NCBI RefSeq assembly: GCF_000381125.1
Contig: NZ_KB905930.1
Span: 124,001-188,000 of the forward strand
Source of the DNA: Caldimonas manganoxidans ATCC BAA-369
GTDB taxonomy: Bacteria; Pseudomonadota; Gammaproteobacteria; Burkholderiales; Burkholderiaceae_C
Direction: 5' to 3'
Length of the DNA stretch: 64,000 nt
The notes under the pieces are model-generated. The model was given only the letters and a program-made list of their open reading frames with translations, was not told the DNA's origin and searched no databases. Shown here piece by piece: positions 8,641-19,753 of this stretch. The first letter of the stretch is position 1; each line of letters opens with the position of its first letter. A program made the position numbers and the translations under genes.

Positions 8641-10572
8641 TCAAAGGACGTGAGAGATGAGCATGCCGGGCGGATGGTCGGTGCCGGGACTGCCGGCTTG
8701 CGCGGCCCTGGGCACGCTGCTGCCCGTGTCGCGGCGCACGGCCACGCCCACGGCGACCATGTCCACCACCAGCAGATGCAGGATGCGCGAGATCATCGCC
8801 AGGAAGGTGGCGCTGTCCTCGTTGTGGTCCACCGGAATGCAGACCGTGGCTTTTTTGGCCAGCGGTGACTTGCTGGCGGTGATGGCCAGCACCGCCGCTC
8901 CGCGGTCGCGCGCCAAGGTGGCTGCTCGTACCAGCTCGGGGGGCTGGCCCGAGCTGGAGATGAACACTGCCACGTCCTGCGGCCCCAGCAGCTCGGCGGC
9001 CATGGACTGCATCGAGGCATCGGTGTGCGCCACGGAAGGGATGCGGAAGCGAAAGAGCTTGTGCTGAGCGTCCAATGCCACCACGGCCGAGTTGCCCATC
9101 GCATAGAACTCCACGCGCTTGGCTTGGCGCAGCAGCTCGATGGCCTGGTCCACCGCTTCGACATTGAGGGACTCGCGGAACTGCACGATGGCCGAGATGG
9201 TGTTGTCCAGCACCTTGGCGCATAGATCAGGAGTGGCATCCTGCTGGCGCACCTGGGTGCGCTGCACGGGGATGTTGCCGGTCAGGCCGGAGGCGAGCTT
9301 GAGTTTGAAGTCGGCCAAGCCCTGAAAACCCAGCGAGCGGCAGAAGCGGATCACCGTGGGCTGGCTGACCTCGGCCATTTGAGCAATCACGGCGATGGGG
9401 TCGTTCAGTACGGTGCGCGGATTGTCCAGCACGAAGTCGGCCACTCGGCGCTCGGCCGGCGTCAGGCTCGGTCGGGCCGCGCGCACTCGCTCCATCAGCG
9501 GGTTGCCGCCTTCGTGGGCAGGCACATGCTCGGCCAGCAGCGAGGACACGCCATGGAACGCCGGGTTCTCGGCCGTGAGCACATAGGTGGGGATGCGGGC
9601 CACGTAAGCCGAGAAGCGCCCCTTGGCTTCGAAGCGCTGTCGGAAACCTGAACGAAGGAAGAACTCGCCCAGCCGCGGCACGATGCCCCCGCCGATGTAG
9701 ATGCCGCCCGTGGCCCCCAGGGTGAGGGCCAGGTTCGAGGCCACCGTCCCCAGCATGTTGCAGAAGGTCTCCACGGTCTCGACGCACCACGGGCACAGGT
9801 TTTGGATCGCACGCCGGACGATGTCTGTGGTGCTCAAACGGGCCGGCAGGTCGCTGCGGCCCTCGGTGAGGGCTTGGTAGATGATCTCGATGCCCGGCCC
9901 CGAGACGAGCCGTTCCGCCGAGACGTGCGTCAGCGACCTCCAGGCATATTGCAGTACCTTGAGCTCACGCTCGTCGGCTGGCGAAAAGCTCACGTGGCCG
10001 CCTTCGGTGGCCAGCGTGGCCCAGCGGTCGCCCACGGGCACCAATCCGGAGACGCCCAGACCAGTGCCAGGGCCAAGCAGGCCGATCACGCCATTGGCCT
10101 GGGGTTCGCCACCGCCGACCTGGGCGCGCCCTTGCTCCCCCAGGCGCGGCAATGACATGGCCAGTGCGGTGAAATTGTTCACCACCAGCAGGGTCGACAA
10201 GCCCAGCGCGCGCTGCGCCCCGGCGATCGAGAAGGCCCAGTCCCGGTTGGTCATGCGCACCCAATCCCCTTCGATCGGGTTGGCGATGGCCACGGCCGCA
10301 TGGCGGGGCTTCAGGCCGGCGGGCAGGCTGTCCAGGTAGGCTTGCACCACCTCGACGAATCCCGGGTAGTCTGCGCAAGGCAGCACCGTGACATAGTCGA
10401 AGCGGCCGGGCTGCTGCTCCAGGCAGAAGCGCGCATAGGTGGCGCCGATGTCGGCCAGCAGGCGCGGATCGGGGTAGGGCGGGGTGAAGCCCGGCATGTC
10501 AGGGGCTCCCGCAGCCACGAGCATGGGCGTGGTCAGGACCGAACCGGCGGCATGAGATGGGGACGAGGGCAT
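8641..10572 (-). CDS. Glucokinase-like domain fused to HexR/RpiR regulator; kinase site degenerate
   Basis: A 643-aa two-part protein. Residues about 37-345 are a ROK-unrelated bacterial glucokinase (Glk) fold. The rest is an RpiR-type helix-turn-helix (LTPAERRVADFVL, SQPTVIRFCRSLGFQG) followed by a SIS sugar-phosphate domain, as in HexR. Burkholderia has the same fusion. Here the phosphate loop reads DIGATYAR (41-48) instead of DxGGTNAR. The catalytic Asp of the NDF motif is Asn133 (VVNNFTALA). Sugar-contact motifs EGGHV and AERLVSGPG remain. I infer loss or strong reduction of kinase activity with a role as sugar-sensing regulator. The start at 10572 has GGAGA 9 bases upstream; the in-frame ATG at 10581 would abut it. 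It is the last gene of the maltose cluster. Confidence 0.9.
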   Translation of the reverse strand: MPSSPSHAAGSVLTTPMLVAAGAPDMPGFTPPYPDPRLLADIGATYARFCLEQQPGRFDYVTVLPCADYPGFVEVVQAYLDSLPAGLKPRHAAVAIANPIEGDWVRMTNRDWAFSIAGAQRALGLSTLLVVNNFTALAMSLPRLGEQGRAQVGGGEPQANGVIGLLGPGTGLGVSGLVPVGDRWATLATEGGHVSFSPADERELKVLQYAWRSLTHVSAERLVSGPGIEIIYQALTEGRSDLPARLSTTDIVRRAIQNLCPWCVETVETFCNMLGTVASNLALTLGATGGIYIGGGIVPRLGEFFLRSGFRQRFEAKGRFSAYVARIPTYVLTAENPAFHGVSSLLAEHVPAHEGGNPLMERVRAARPSLTPAERRVADFVLDNPRTVLNDPIAVIAQMAEVSQPTVIRFCRSLGFQGLADFKLKLASGLTGNIPVQRTQVRQQDATPDLCAKVLDNTISAIVQFRESLNVEAVDQAIELLRQAKRVEFYAMGNSAVVALDAQHKLFRFRIPSVAHTDASMQSMAAELLGPQDVAVFISSSGQPPELVRAATLARDRGAAVLAITASKSPLAKKATVCIPVDHNEDSATFLAMISRILHLLVVDMVAVGVAVRRDTGSSVPRAAQAGSPGTDHPPGMLISHVL

Positions 10573-10667
10573 GGCTTTCATTCTCCATGCGCACTGTACC
10601 CAAGATTGGGCGCCGGGCGCTCGGCCGGGCTGGTGGTGGGCGACGAAGTTTCATGCTGGGGCCTCGC

Positions 10668-12419
<1,752 letters not shown>

Positions 12420-12520
12420 GGCAGCAGGCAAGACAGGCCCGCGCCGCTGCGGCGGCGCAGGTGGCATGGGGGGCGTGCCCCGCCAAGCGGGCTTACGTCG
12501 CGGCGGGGCCCGGTGTCAGC

Positions 12521-12964
12521 TCACTTGCAGGGCTTGGCCTCGCGGGCCTTTTTTGCATCGGCCAGCGAGGTGTAGATGGCGCGGTCGCCATTGTTCACCC
12601 AGATTTGCTTGTGAACCTTGCCATCGAAGGCCATGTCGCGGCCGCCTTGGTCCTTGGTATCACCCTTGTGGATGATGTAGTTCACCCGGCCATTGACGTA
12701 GTCGTCCAGCTTGGTGTGCCAGTACACGCCGAAATCGTCTTTGCCGGTGGGCATCATCGGCTTTTGCCATTCGATGCCGGGCAAGGGAATGCCTCCGTCC
12801 TTCCAGAGGTGCACACCCCATCCGTCATAGTTGTTGTCGCAACGGTTGTAATGGATGGACACGTAGCCAGGCGGCGGCGCCGATCCCTGAGCCAGGGTTG
12901 CGGTGCCGACCACGAGCGTGGCAGTGGCAAGGGCGGATTTCAAAAGGGAAGAGAAGCGCTTCAT
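12521..12964 (-). CDS. Small secreted CBM41-like (pullulanase-associated) protein
   Basis: A 147-aa protein with a Sec signal peptide (KRFSSLLKSALATATLVVGTATLAQG). The mature part is one domain of about 120 residues resembling the N-terminal PUD/CBM41 module of pullulanases: YVSIHYNRCDNNYDGWG, HLWKDGG, NYIIHKGDTKDQGG and IWVNNGD. No catalytic domain is attached. It should bind alpha-glucans in the periplasm or at the surface. Two Cys (in NRCDN and the C-terminal KPCK) could form a disulfide. The ATG at 12964 has GGAGA 8 bases upstream; an ATG two codons earlier is too close. It is 55 bases after malG. Confidence 0.8.
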   Translation of the reverse strand: MKRFSSLLKSALATATLVVGTATLAQGSAPPPGYVSIHYNRCDNNYDGWGVHLWKDGGIPLPGIEWQKPMMPTGKDDFGVYWHTKLDDYVNGRVNYIIHKGDTKDQGGRDMAFDGKVHKQIWVNNGDRAIYTSLADAKKAREAKPCK

Positions 12965-13019
12965 CGTCATGTCTCCTTGCTGGGGGTTGAGGCGCGGTTG
13001 GGGATGGGTCGTCACGGGC

Positions 13020-13910
13020 TCATCCTTTCAGTCCGCCGGCGGTCAAGCCGGAAACCATCCATTTCTGGGCGAGGATGAAGACCACGGTGATGGGCAAACC
13101 TGAGAGGATGGCGGCGGCGGCAAAATCGCCCCACAGGTAACGCTGTTCGTAGAGGAAGAGCTTGGAGCCCACGGCCAGTGTGAGCTGGTCTTGCTTCTGC
13201 AGCAGCACGGAGGCCACCGGATACTCGATGATCGCGTGGATGAAGGCCAGCAGGAAGACGACCAGCAGAATGGGAACGGCCATGGGCAGGAGCACCCATC
13301 GGAAGGCTTGCCAAGGCGAAGCACCGTCGACTTTGGCCGCCTCCTCGATCTCGCCGGGGATGGTGTCGAAATAGCCCTTGATCGTCCAGGTGAACAGGCC
13401 GATGCCCCCTGCATAGGCCAGCAGCAGCGACGCATGGCTGTCGATGCCGAACAGCGGGAAGACATGGCCAATGCGGTCGAAGACGGCGTAGAGGGCCACC
13501 AGTGCCAGCACCGCAGGGAACATCTGGATCAGCAGCAGGGCGCTGAGCGCCTGCGACTTCCCGCGGAACTTCATGCGAGCGAAGGCATAGGCCGCGGTGG
13601 TGGACAGCAGCAGGGTGATGATCCCCGACAGCGTGGCCACCTTCACCGAATTCCACAACCAGCGCAGCACGGGAAAGGGGGGCTCGACCAGGCGGCCGTC
13701 GGGCCCTTCGTAGGCGATGCCCAGTGCGAGCTTCCAGTGCTCCAGGCTGATTTGGTCGGGGATCAGGCTGCCGGCAGCGAAGTTGCCTGGCCGCAGCGAG
13801 ATCGACAGGATCATCAGGAACGGAAAGATGATGACCGCAATGAGCGCGATCAGGAACACGTGCGCAGCCAGTACACGCCAGCGATGGGATTTGTCGAGAA
13901 CGATGGCCAT
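13020..13910 (-). CDS. malG: Maltose ABC transporter permease MalG
   Basis: A 296-aa inner-membrane permease, the same length as E. coli MalG. The EAA loop that contacts the ATPase is [17 protein letters not shown]. About six hydrophobic segments are visible. The C-terminus [10 protein letters not shown] matches the MalG tail that reaches the MalE/MalF translocation path. The ATG at 13910 has GAGGAG 9 bases upstream. It lies 26 bases after malF in the same operon. Confidence 0.96.
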   Translation of the reverse strand: MAIVLDKSHRWRVLAAHVFLIALIAVIIFPFLMILSISLRPGNFAAGSLIPDQISLEHWKLALGIAYEGPDGRLVEPPFPVLRWLWNSVKVATLSGIITLLLSTTAAYAFARMKFRGKSQALSALLLIQMFPAVLALVALYAVFDRIGHVFPLFGIDSHASLLLAYAGGIGLFTWTIKGYFDTIPGEIEEAAKVDGASPWQAFRWVLLPMAVPILLVVFLLAFIHAIIEYPVASVLLQKQDQLTLAVGSKLFLYEQRYLWGDFAAAAILSGLPITVVFILAQKWMVSGLTAGGLKG

Positions 13911-13936
13911 GGTCGGGAATGCTCCTCTGGAGGGCT

Positions 13937-15469
13937 TCAGCGGGCTTCTTCTTGGGTGATGCGGGTGGCTCGCAGGTTGAACCATGACAGCAGCGCCACC
14001 ATCGTGAAGATCACCGTCGAGATGGCAGCGGCCAGGCCGAAGTTCTGGCCCGAGTCCTCGAAGGCGATGCGATAGGTGTACGACACCAAGATGTCGGTGG
14101 TGCCCGCAGGGATCTGCGTGTCGAGGAAGTCGGGCCGTCCGCCGGTCAGCAAATTGATCAGCACGAAATTGTTGAAGTTGAACGCGAAGGAGGCGATCAA
14201 CAGCGGGCTGAGTGGTTTGATGATCAGTGGCAGCGTGATACGGAAGAAGTTGGTCAGTGGCCCGGCGCCTGCCACGGCCGAGGCTTCGTAGAGGTCCGAC
14301 GGGATGGCCTTGAGCAGTCCCATGCACAACACCATCATGTACGGATAACCCAGCCAGGTGTTGACGATGAGCAGCATCACCTTGGCCAGAAAAGGGTCCG
14401 AGAACCAGGCGGGCTTGATGCCAAACAAGCCGTGCAAGATGAGGTTGATTTCGCCGAAGTTGTTGTTGAACAGGCCCTTGAACACCAGGATGGAGATGAA
14501 GCCCGGCACGGCGTAGGGCAAGAAGAGCAACGTCTGGTAGATGCCGCGGAAACGCAAGGCCTCCCAACTCAGCAGCACGGCCAGCACCATGCCCAACGAG
14601 GTCGCAAACAGCACGGTCAGCGCCGCGAAGACGACCGTCCAGATGAAGATGCGCACGAAGGGCTCGCGGAAGGCCTCGTCGGTGAAGATGCGCACATAGT
14701 GGGAGGCACCGATGTTCACCTGGAACCCCGGGGGTACGTTCTCGCCTGCTTCGGTTTGGTAGAAACCGACCTGGAAATTGGGGCGCAGCACCGAACCATC
14801 TCGTTGATTCGTCAGGCTGCCGTCGGCGTTGCGGACATAGAGTTTTCGCACCGGTGCGAACTGACGCAGGCTGCTCATGCGCACGGTCGTGCCATCGGGC
14901 ATGGCGATGGTGAGGCTGCGCAGGCGGGGCTGTAGGCGAATGAGTTCGCGCAGTTCGACCGTGGCAAGCTGGGGCGGCTGCTGCGCGGCGGGTGCCGCGG
15001 CCACGGAGCTCGGCCACGCATCCTCGAGGTCGATGGCAGGCGTGAGGAAGACCTCGCCTGAGTCTGGCGCTTGCAAGCGGAGGATGTGGCGCTGACCATC
15101 GCTCAGCAGTGCAAAGTCGTAAGTGCGTCCTTCGGCTTGGTAGGTTTCATCCAGCAGGTAGGCCGTGGCACGCTCGAAACTGAGCAGGTTGCGCGAGCTG
15201 TAGTTGGTGAAGCTGATGGCCACCGTATACAACATCGGAAAGACCACGAAAATGATCACCGCGGCCAAGCCGGGAAAGAGATAGCGCCAGGCGTACAGGC
15301 GCTGCGAGGTGTAGACCCACGCCGCCAGGGCGATGACCACCAGCAAGGTGCCGGCCAGCAGCATTTCGCCGGCAGCGTAGACGAGGGTGACGAGGTAAAG
15401 CGCTCCCAGGGCCAGCACGAAGCCGGTCATCCGGGGAGCCCAACGCTGCAGGACGGAAGTCTGAGTCAT
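13937..15469 (-). CDS. malF: Maltose ABC transporter permease MalF
   Basis: A 510-aa permease (E. coli 514). It has N-terminal membrane helices and the long periplasmic P2-type insertion between helices 3 and 4 (about residues 85-265) characteristic of MalF. The transmembrane core follows with EAA loop [18 protein letters not shown]. The ATG at 15469 ([10 protein letters not shown]) is preferred. An in-frame GTG at 15508 lies inside the malE-malF hairpin. The start lacks a strong ribosome site, so expression may be low or coupled. Confidence 0.95.
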   Translation of the reverse strand: MTQTSVLQRWAPRMTGFVLALGALYLVTLVYAAGEMLLAGTLLVVIALAAWVYTSQRLYAWRYLFPGLAAVIIFVVFPMLYTVAISFTNYSSRNLLSFERATAYLLDETYQAEGRTYDFALLSDGQRHILRLQAPDSGEVFLTPAIDLEDAWPSSVAAAPAAQQPPQLATVELRELIRLQPRLRSLTIAMPDGTTVRMSSLRQFAPVRKLYVRNADGSLTNQRDGSVLRPNFQVGFYQTEAGENVPPGFQVNIGASHYVRIFTDEAFREPFVRIFIWTVVFAALTVLFATSLGMVLAVLLSWEALRFRGIYQTLLFLPYAVPGFISILVFKGLFNNNFGEINLILHGLFGIKPAWFSDPFLAKVMLLIVNTWLGYPYMMVLCMGLLKAIPSDLYEASAVAGAGPLTNFFRITLPLIIKPLSPLLIASFAFNFNNFVLINLLTGGRPDFLDTQIPAGTTDILVSYTYRIAFEDSGQNFGLAAAISTVIFTMVALLSWFNLRATRITQEEAR

Positions 15470-15481
15470 ACGGAATGCTTG

Positions 15482-15509
15482 GGTGGTCCGGCTTGGAGGC
15501 CGAACCACC
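15482..15509 (-). other. malE-malF intergenic mRNA hairpin
   Basis: GGTGGT-C-CGGC (15482-15492) pairs with GCCG-A-ACCACC (15499-15509), with one mismatch and a 6-base loop. It lies in the 71-base gap between malE and malF and has no U-tract. It probably protects the 3' end of the malE message. Confidence 0.6.
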
Positions 15510-15540
15510 AGGGTGCAACTCTTGCGGGCCTTGGGTCAGG

Positions 15541-16743
15541 TCACTTGGCGGTGATGCGCTTGGCCGCAGCGTCCAAGGCTTCCTTGGGGCTTTGGCGTCC
15601 TTCGGTCATGTTCTGTAGTGCCGAAGCCATCGAGGACCAAAAGCGCCCCATCTCCGGGATGTTGGGCATGGGAGCGCCGTCTTGCGCGCTGGCCATCGTG
15701 GCCTGGATGTTGGGGTCGCTCTTGAGCTGGTTGAAGAAGGATTTGGACGCCGGCGTGCCCAGCGGCACATCGTCGTTGATGGTCTTGAGGCCTGCCACGC
15801 TGAGCATGTGGTTTTCGATGAACTCGATGGCAAGTTCACGGTTCGGTGAGGCCTTGTTGATCATGGCCCCCATCACGCCGACGAAGGGCGCCGCCTTCTT
15901 GCCGGCCACGGTGGGGATCTTGGCCACGCCGAAGTTGATTTTGGACTTCCTCAGGTTGTCCCAGGCCCAGGGTCCATTGATCATCATCGCGACCTTGCCC
16001 TGGTTGACGGCGGCTTCCATGTCGGCATAGCCGGCGCCCTTGGGCATCACGCCGTCTTTGATCATCTTGACGATCAGCTCGGCACCTTTGAGAGCCCCGG
16101 CGTTGTTGACTCCGGTGTCGGTCGGATCATAGGTGCCGTCGGCCTTTTGTTTGAAGGCATACCCACCGTTGGCTGCCAGCAGCGGCCAAGTGAAGTAGGT
16201 GTTGTTGTAGTCCCAGAGAATGGCTTTCTTGCCTTGAGCCGAGAGTTTCTTGTCTAGCGCGATCACTTCTTCGAAGCTCTTGGGTGGAGTCGGCACCAGA
16301 TCCTTGTTGTAGATGAGGGCCACTGCTTCGATCGAGATCGGGTAGCCCCAGGTGCGGCCGCCGATATTGAAGGCCTTCCATGCCAATGGGTCGATGTCTT
16401 CGACGATCTTCTTGGATGGGGTGACGGGCTGCAGCAGGCCGCCTTGGATCCACTCTCCCACGCGGTCGTGGGCCCAGATCCAGATGTCCGGGCCTTTGCC
16501 TGCGGCGGCGGCCTGCTGGAATTTGCCCGGGGCATCTTCCGGATGCTCGACCGTCACTTTCACACCGGTCTTCTTCTCGAATTCATCGCCGACTTTCTGC
16601 AGTCCGTTGTAGCCTTTGTCGCCGTTGATCCAGATCAGCAGTTTGCCGGGCTCGACGGCAAGAGCCGGCGCAGTGAAGCCGGCCGACAAGGCCAGCGCAG
16701 TGGCCGCGGCCACCAGCTTGATGCGTTGACGTTGAATGTTCAT
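15541..16743 (-). CDS. malE: Maltose/maltodextrin-binding protein MalE
   Basis: A 400-aa periplasmic binding protein (E. coli 396). It has a Sec signal peptide ending [10 protein letters not shown], then [19 protein letters not shown] as in E. coli MalE. Later motifs [34 protein letters not shown] and [11 protein letters not shown] are those of the ligand cleft. The ATG at 16743 follows AAAGGAG at good spacing. It sits between malK and malF. Confidence 0.97.
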   Translation of the reverse strand: MNIQRQRIKLVAAATALALSAGFTAPALAVEPGKLLIWINGDKGYNGLQKVGDEFEKKTGVKVTVEHPEDAPGKFQQAAAAGKGPDIWIWAHDRVGEWIQGGLLQPVTPSKKIVEDIDPLAWKAFNIGGRTWGYPISIEAVALIYNKDLVPTPPKSFEEVIALDKKLSAQGKKAILWDYNNTYFTWPLLAANGGYAFKQKADGTYDPTDTGVNNAGALKGAELIVKMIKDGVMPKGAGYADMEAAVNQGKVAMMINGPWAWDNLRKSKINFGVAKIPTVAGKKAAPFVGVMGAMINKASPNRELAIEFIENHMLSVAGLKTINDDVPLGTPASKSFFNQLKSDPNIQATMASAQDGAPMPNIPEMGRFWSSMASALQNMTEGRQSPKEALDAAAKRITAK

Positions 16744-16818
16744 GGCTTGCTCCTTTGGTTTCGGCCTGTTCGGGCGCTTGGGGTCGTGCAGTGACACGGT
16801 TGGGGAAAAGGGGCTCGG

Positions 16819-17916
16819 TCATCCTGCGCGGGGCAGGGCATGACCGTGGGGATCGAAAACGTGGCAGCGTTGGGGCGGTACGCCGAGGTGGGCGATGTCG
16901 CCGATGCCCAACGGGGTGTCCGGCGATGCGCGCACCACCACGGGTGCTGAAGCGCCGGGAAGGTCCACATACAAGTAGGTGACGTCGCCGAGATGCTCGG
17001 CGGCTTGCACGATGCCGGGCAGTTGGTTGCTCGTGTCGAGGCCATCGGTGGCGAGGTGTTCGGGACGCACGCCCACGGTCACCGGTGTACCGGCGGCCAC
17101 ACCGGTGGCATCGACGGCCGCGCGGATGGTGCGTCCATCGCCCAGCCGCAACAGCGCTTCGGTGGCCGCGGCCGACTCCAGGGTGGCGGAAATGAAGTTC
17201 ATCTTGGGCGAGCCGATGAAGCCGGCCACGAAGAGGTTGGCTGGCCGGTGGTACAGCTCCATCGGTGTGCCGACCTGTTCGATGCGTCCGGCATGGAACA
17301 CCACGATGCGATGAGCGAGGGTCATGGCCTCGACCTGGTCGTGCGTGACATACACCATGGTGGTCTTGAGTTCACGGTGCAGTCGGGCCAACTCGACCCG
17401 CATTTGCACCCGCAGCGCGGCGTCCAGGTTGGACAAGGGTTCGTCGAAGAGGAAGACGCCTGGCTTGCGCACGATGGCTCGGCCGATGGCCACCCGTTGC
17501 CGCTGCCCGCCGGACAGTGCCTTGGGCTTGCGGTCCAGCAGATGCTCGATTTGCAGGATCTGCGCGGCTCGCCGAACGGCGGCTTCCTGCTCGTGCTTCT
17601 TCACCCCCGCCAGGCGCAGCCCGAAGGCCATGTTTTCCGCCACAGTCATGTGGGGATACAAGGCATAGCTCTGGAAAACCATCGCAATGCCTCGCTTGGC
17701 CGGGGGCACTTCGTTGACCAGCCGTCCGTCGATGTACAGCTCGCCGCTGGTGATGTCTTCCAGTCCGGCGATACAGCGCAGCAGCGTGGACTTTCCGCAG
17801 CCCGAGGGGCCGACGAAGACGATGAACTCACCGTCGTGGATGTCCAGATCGATGCCGTGCAGCGTCTCGATCTGGCCGTAGGATTTGCGCAGCGCCTTGA
17901 GTTGGAGATGGGCCAT
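16819..17916 (-). CDS. malK: Maltose ABC transporter ATPase MalK
   Basis: A 365-aa cytosolic ATPase subunit. It has Walker [10 protein letters not shown], signature [14 protein letters not shown], Walker [14 protein letters not shown] and the H-loop [12 protein letters not shown]-terminal TOBE/MOP regulatory domain follows (from about 235), including [11 protein letters not shown]. coli MalK uses this domain to bind MalT and EIIA-Glc; no MalT is encoded in this window. It lies 27 bases after the alpha-glucosidase and 75 before malE. Confidence 0.95.
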   Translation of the reverse strand: MAHLQLKALRKSYGQIETLHGIDLDIHDGEFIVFVGPSGCGKSTLLRCIAGLEDITSGELYIDGRLVNEVPPAKRGIAMVFQSYALYPHMTVAENMAFGLRLAGVKKHEQEAAVRRAAQILQIEHLLDRKPKALSGGQRQRVAIGRAIVRKPGVFLFDEPLSNLDAALRVQMRVELARLHRELKTTMVYVTHDQVEAMTLAHRIVVFHAGRIEQVGTPMELYHRPANLFVAGFIGSPKMNFISATLESAAATEALLRLGDGRTIRAAVDATGVAAGTPVTVGVRPEHLATDGLDTSNQLPGIVQAAEHLGDVTYLYVDLPGASAPVVVRASPDTPLGIGDIAHLGVPPQRCHVFDPHGHALPRAG

Positions 17917-17943
17917 GGTTGGATTCGATTCAGGCGTCGGACA

Positions 17944-19602
17944 TCACACCATCTTGCCGAAGTAGGCACCGTAGGCGGGCAAGGTGAAACGCTGAGCCTG
18001 GCGATGCGCGCCGGCAAAGCCATGACCGTCGAGTGCCACGCTGGCCGGTGCCTGCGGCAGCTCGAAGCTCACGGGTTCCGATCCCAAGTTGAACAATGCC
18101 AGGACCGCATCGCCTGGCTGGTCGGCGGCCGGGGTGCGCGCCAGTGCGAGCACCGGTTCGGGGGCATCGAAGAAGCGAATGTCGCCGCCAATCAGCGCTG
18201 GCTGTGCCTTGCGCCAGGCCATGAATCGGCGCAGCGCCTGCAAGGGCGAGGCGGGGTCGGCCTCGCTGAGGTCCACTGCTCGAGAGAGATGCTCGGGCGG
18301 CACCGGCAACCAGGGTTCCACCGTGGCATCACCACTGAAGCCCCCATGCGGCCGCGTGCTCGACCAGGGCATGGGCGTGCGGCAACCATCGCGGCCCTTG
18401 AATTCGGGCCAGAAGGCCTTGCCGTAAGGATCTTGCAGCTTCTCGAACGGGATATCGGCTTCGGTCAGGGCCAGTTCATCGCCTTGCCACCAGCACACGC
18501 TGCCTCGCAGGCTCATCAGCATGGCCCCGGCCACTTTGATGAAATCGGTCGAAGCGCCTGGCCCTCCCCAGCGCGTCATCACACGGGCCACATCGTGGTT
18601 GCCGAAGGACCAGCAGGCCCAGCCGTCCTTCATCTGGGCTTCCAGCTCCTCGACCTGTTGACGGATGTACGCAGCACTGCGCTCGGACGTCAGCAGGTTG
18701 AAGCTGTAGGCCATGTGCAACTTGTCGCCATTGGCCGTGTAGGCGGCCATGGTCTTGAGCGAATCATCGTCGCCGACCTCACCCACGCTGGCTGCGCCAT
18801 ACTCGTCCAGCAGCGCACGCACACGCTGCAGGAAGACCAAGTTCTCCGGCTGCGTCTTGTCGTACAGGTGGCGCTGCATCCCATACGGATTGGTCTCCAT
18901 GACCGTCTTGGTGTCGCGTTGTGTCGCTGGCGGGTTGTCGCGCAAATGCCGATCGTGGAAATGGAAGTTGCAGGCATCGAAGCGGAATCCGTCCACCCCG
19001 CGTTCCAGCCAGAAGCGGATGTCCTCCAGCACCTGCTGTTGCACCGCCGGGTGGTGGAAATTCAGGTCCGGCTGGCTGGCCAGAAAGTTGTGCAAGTAGT
19101 ACTGGCGACGACGCGGGTCCCACTGCCAGGCCGATCCACCAAAGACGCTGAGCCAATTGTTCGGAGGCGTGCCATCGGGCTTGGGGTCGGCCCAGACGTA
19201 CCAATCGGCCCGGGGGTTGTCGCGGCTGCGGCGGCTTTCGACGAACCAGGGGTGTTGGTCGGAGGTGTGCGACAGCACCTGATCGATCATCACCTTCAGT
19301 CCCAATTCGTGCGCACGCTGGACCAAGCGATCGAAATCGGCCAAGGTGCCAAACATCGGGTCGACATCGCGGTAGTCGGCGATGTCGTAGCCGAAGTCTT
19401 TCATCGGGGAGCGGAAGAACGGCGATATCCAAATCGCATCCACCCCCAGGCGGGCCACATAGGGCAGGTGCTCAATGATGCCGGGCAAGTCCCCGATGCC
19501 ATCGCCGTTGCTGTCGGCGAAGCTGCGAGGGTAGATCTGATAGATGATGGCGCCGCGCCACCAGTCCGTGGCGCGTGCAGGTGTGGTCGAGACGAAGGTC
19601 AC
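17944..19602 (-). CDS. Cytosolic alpha-glucosidase, GH13
   Basis: A 552-aa GH13 exo-glucosidase that should release glucose from imported maltose and maltodextrins. The start DWWRGAIIYQIYPRSFAD is typical of oligo-alpha-glucosidases. The nucleophile is Asp209 in DGFRFDACNF; the acid/base is Glu in SVGEVGDDDS; the third acid is in FGNHDVARV. There is no signal peptide. I chose GTG 19602 because homology starts about 12 residues later. An ATG at 19716 is open in frame but directly abuts the lamB hairpin and adds non-homologous sequence. Glucose produced feeds the glucokinase at 21539. Confidence 0.9.
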   Translation of the reverse strand: MTFVSTTPARATDWWRGAIIYQIYPRSFADSNGDGIGDLPGIIEHLPYVARLGVDAIWISPFFRSPMKDFGYDIADYRDVDPMFGTLADFDRLVQRAHELGLKVMIDQVLSHTSDQHPWFVESRRSRDNPRADWYVWADPKPDGTPPNNWLSVFGGSAWQWDPRRRQYYLHNFLASQPDLNFHHPAVQQQVLEDIRFWLERGVDGFRFDACNFHFHDRHLRDNPPATQRDTKTVMETNPYGMQRHLYDKTQPENLVFLQRVRALLDEYGAASVGEVGDDDSLKTMAAYTANGDKLHMAYSFNLLTSERSAAYIRQQVEELEAQMKDGWACWSFGNHDVARVMTRWGGPGASTDFIKVAGAMLMSLRGSVCWWQGDELALTEADIPFEKLQDPYGKAFWPEFKGRDGCRTPMPWSSTRPHGGFSGDATVEPWLPVPPEHLSRAVDLSEADPASPLQALRRFMAWRKAQPALIGGDIRFFDAPEPVLALARTPAADQPGDAVLALFNLGSEPVSFELPQAPASVALDGHGFAGAHRQAQRFTLPAYGAYFGKMV

Positions 19603-19719
19603 GTCGGAAAGTCCGTCAGTTTGCGGTTGGTTTTGGCACCCCTGGTGCAAGGCGATGGACACGGCATGTCGATGCCCATCGCTTTGCAGGCGGCGCTGCG
19701 CCGCCCATGCGCTCATGCC

Positions 19720-19745
19720 GCCGTGCCGTCACGAGCCGGCACGGC
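19720..19745 (-). other. Hairpin between lamB and alpha-glucosidase
   Basis: A perfect 9-bp inverted repeat GCCGTGCCG / CGGCACGGC (19720-19728 and 19737-19745) with an 8-base loop starts 8 bases after the lamB stop. No T-run follows. It probably stabilises or partly terminates the lamB message, allowing more porin than downstream enzymes. Confidence 0.6.
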
Positions 19746-19753
19746 GTTGCGCA

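Noticed and set aside
19603-19716. N-terminal extension of the alpha-glucosidase from ATG 19716
   Set aside because: Non-homologous residues, start pressed against a strong hairpin; the GTG at 19602 fits the family.
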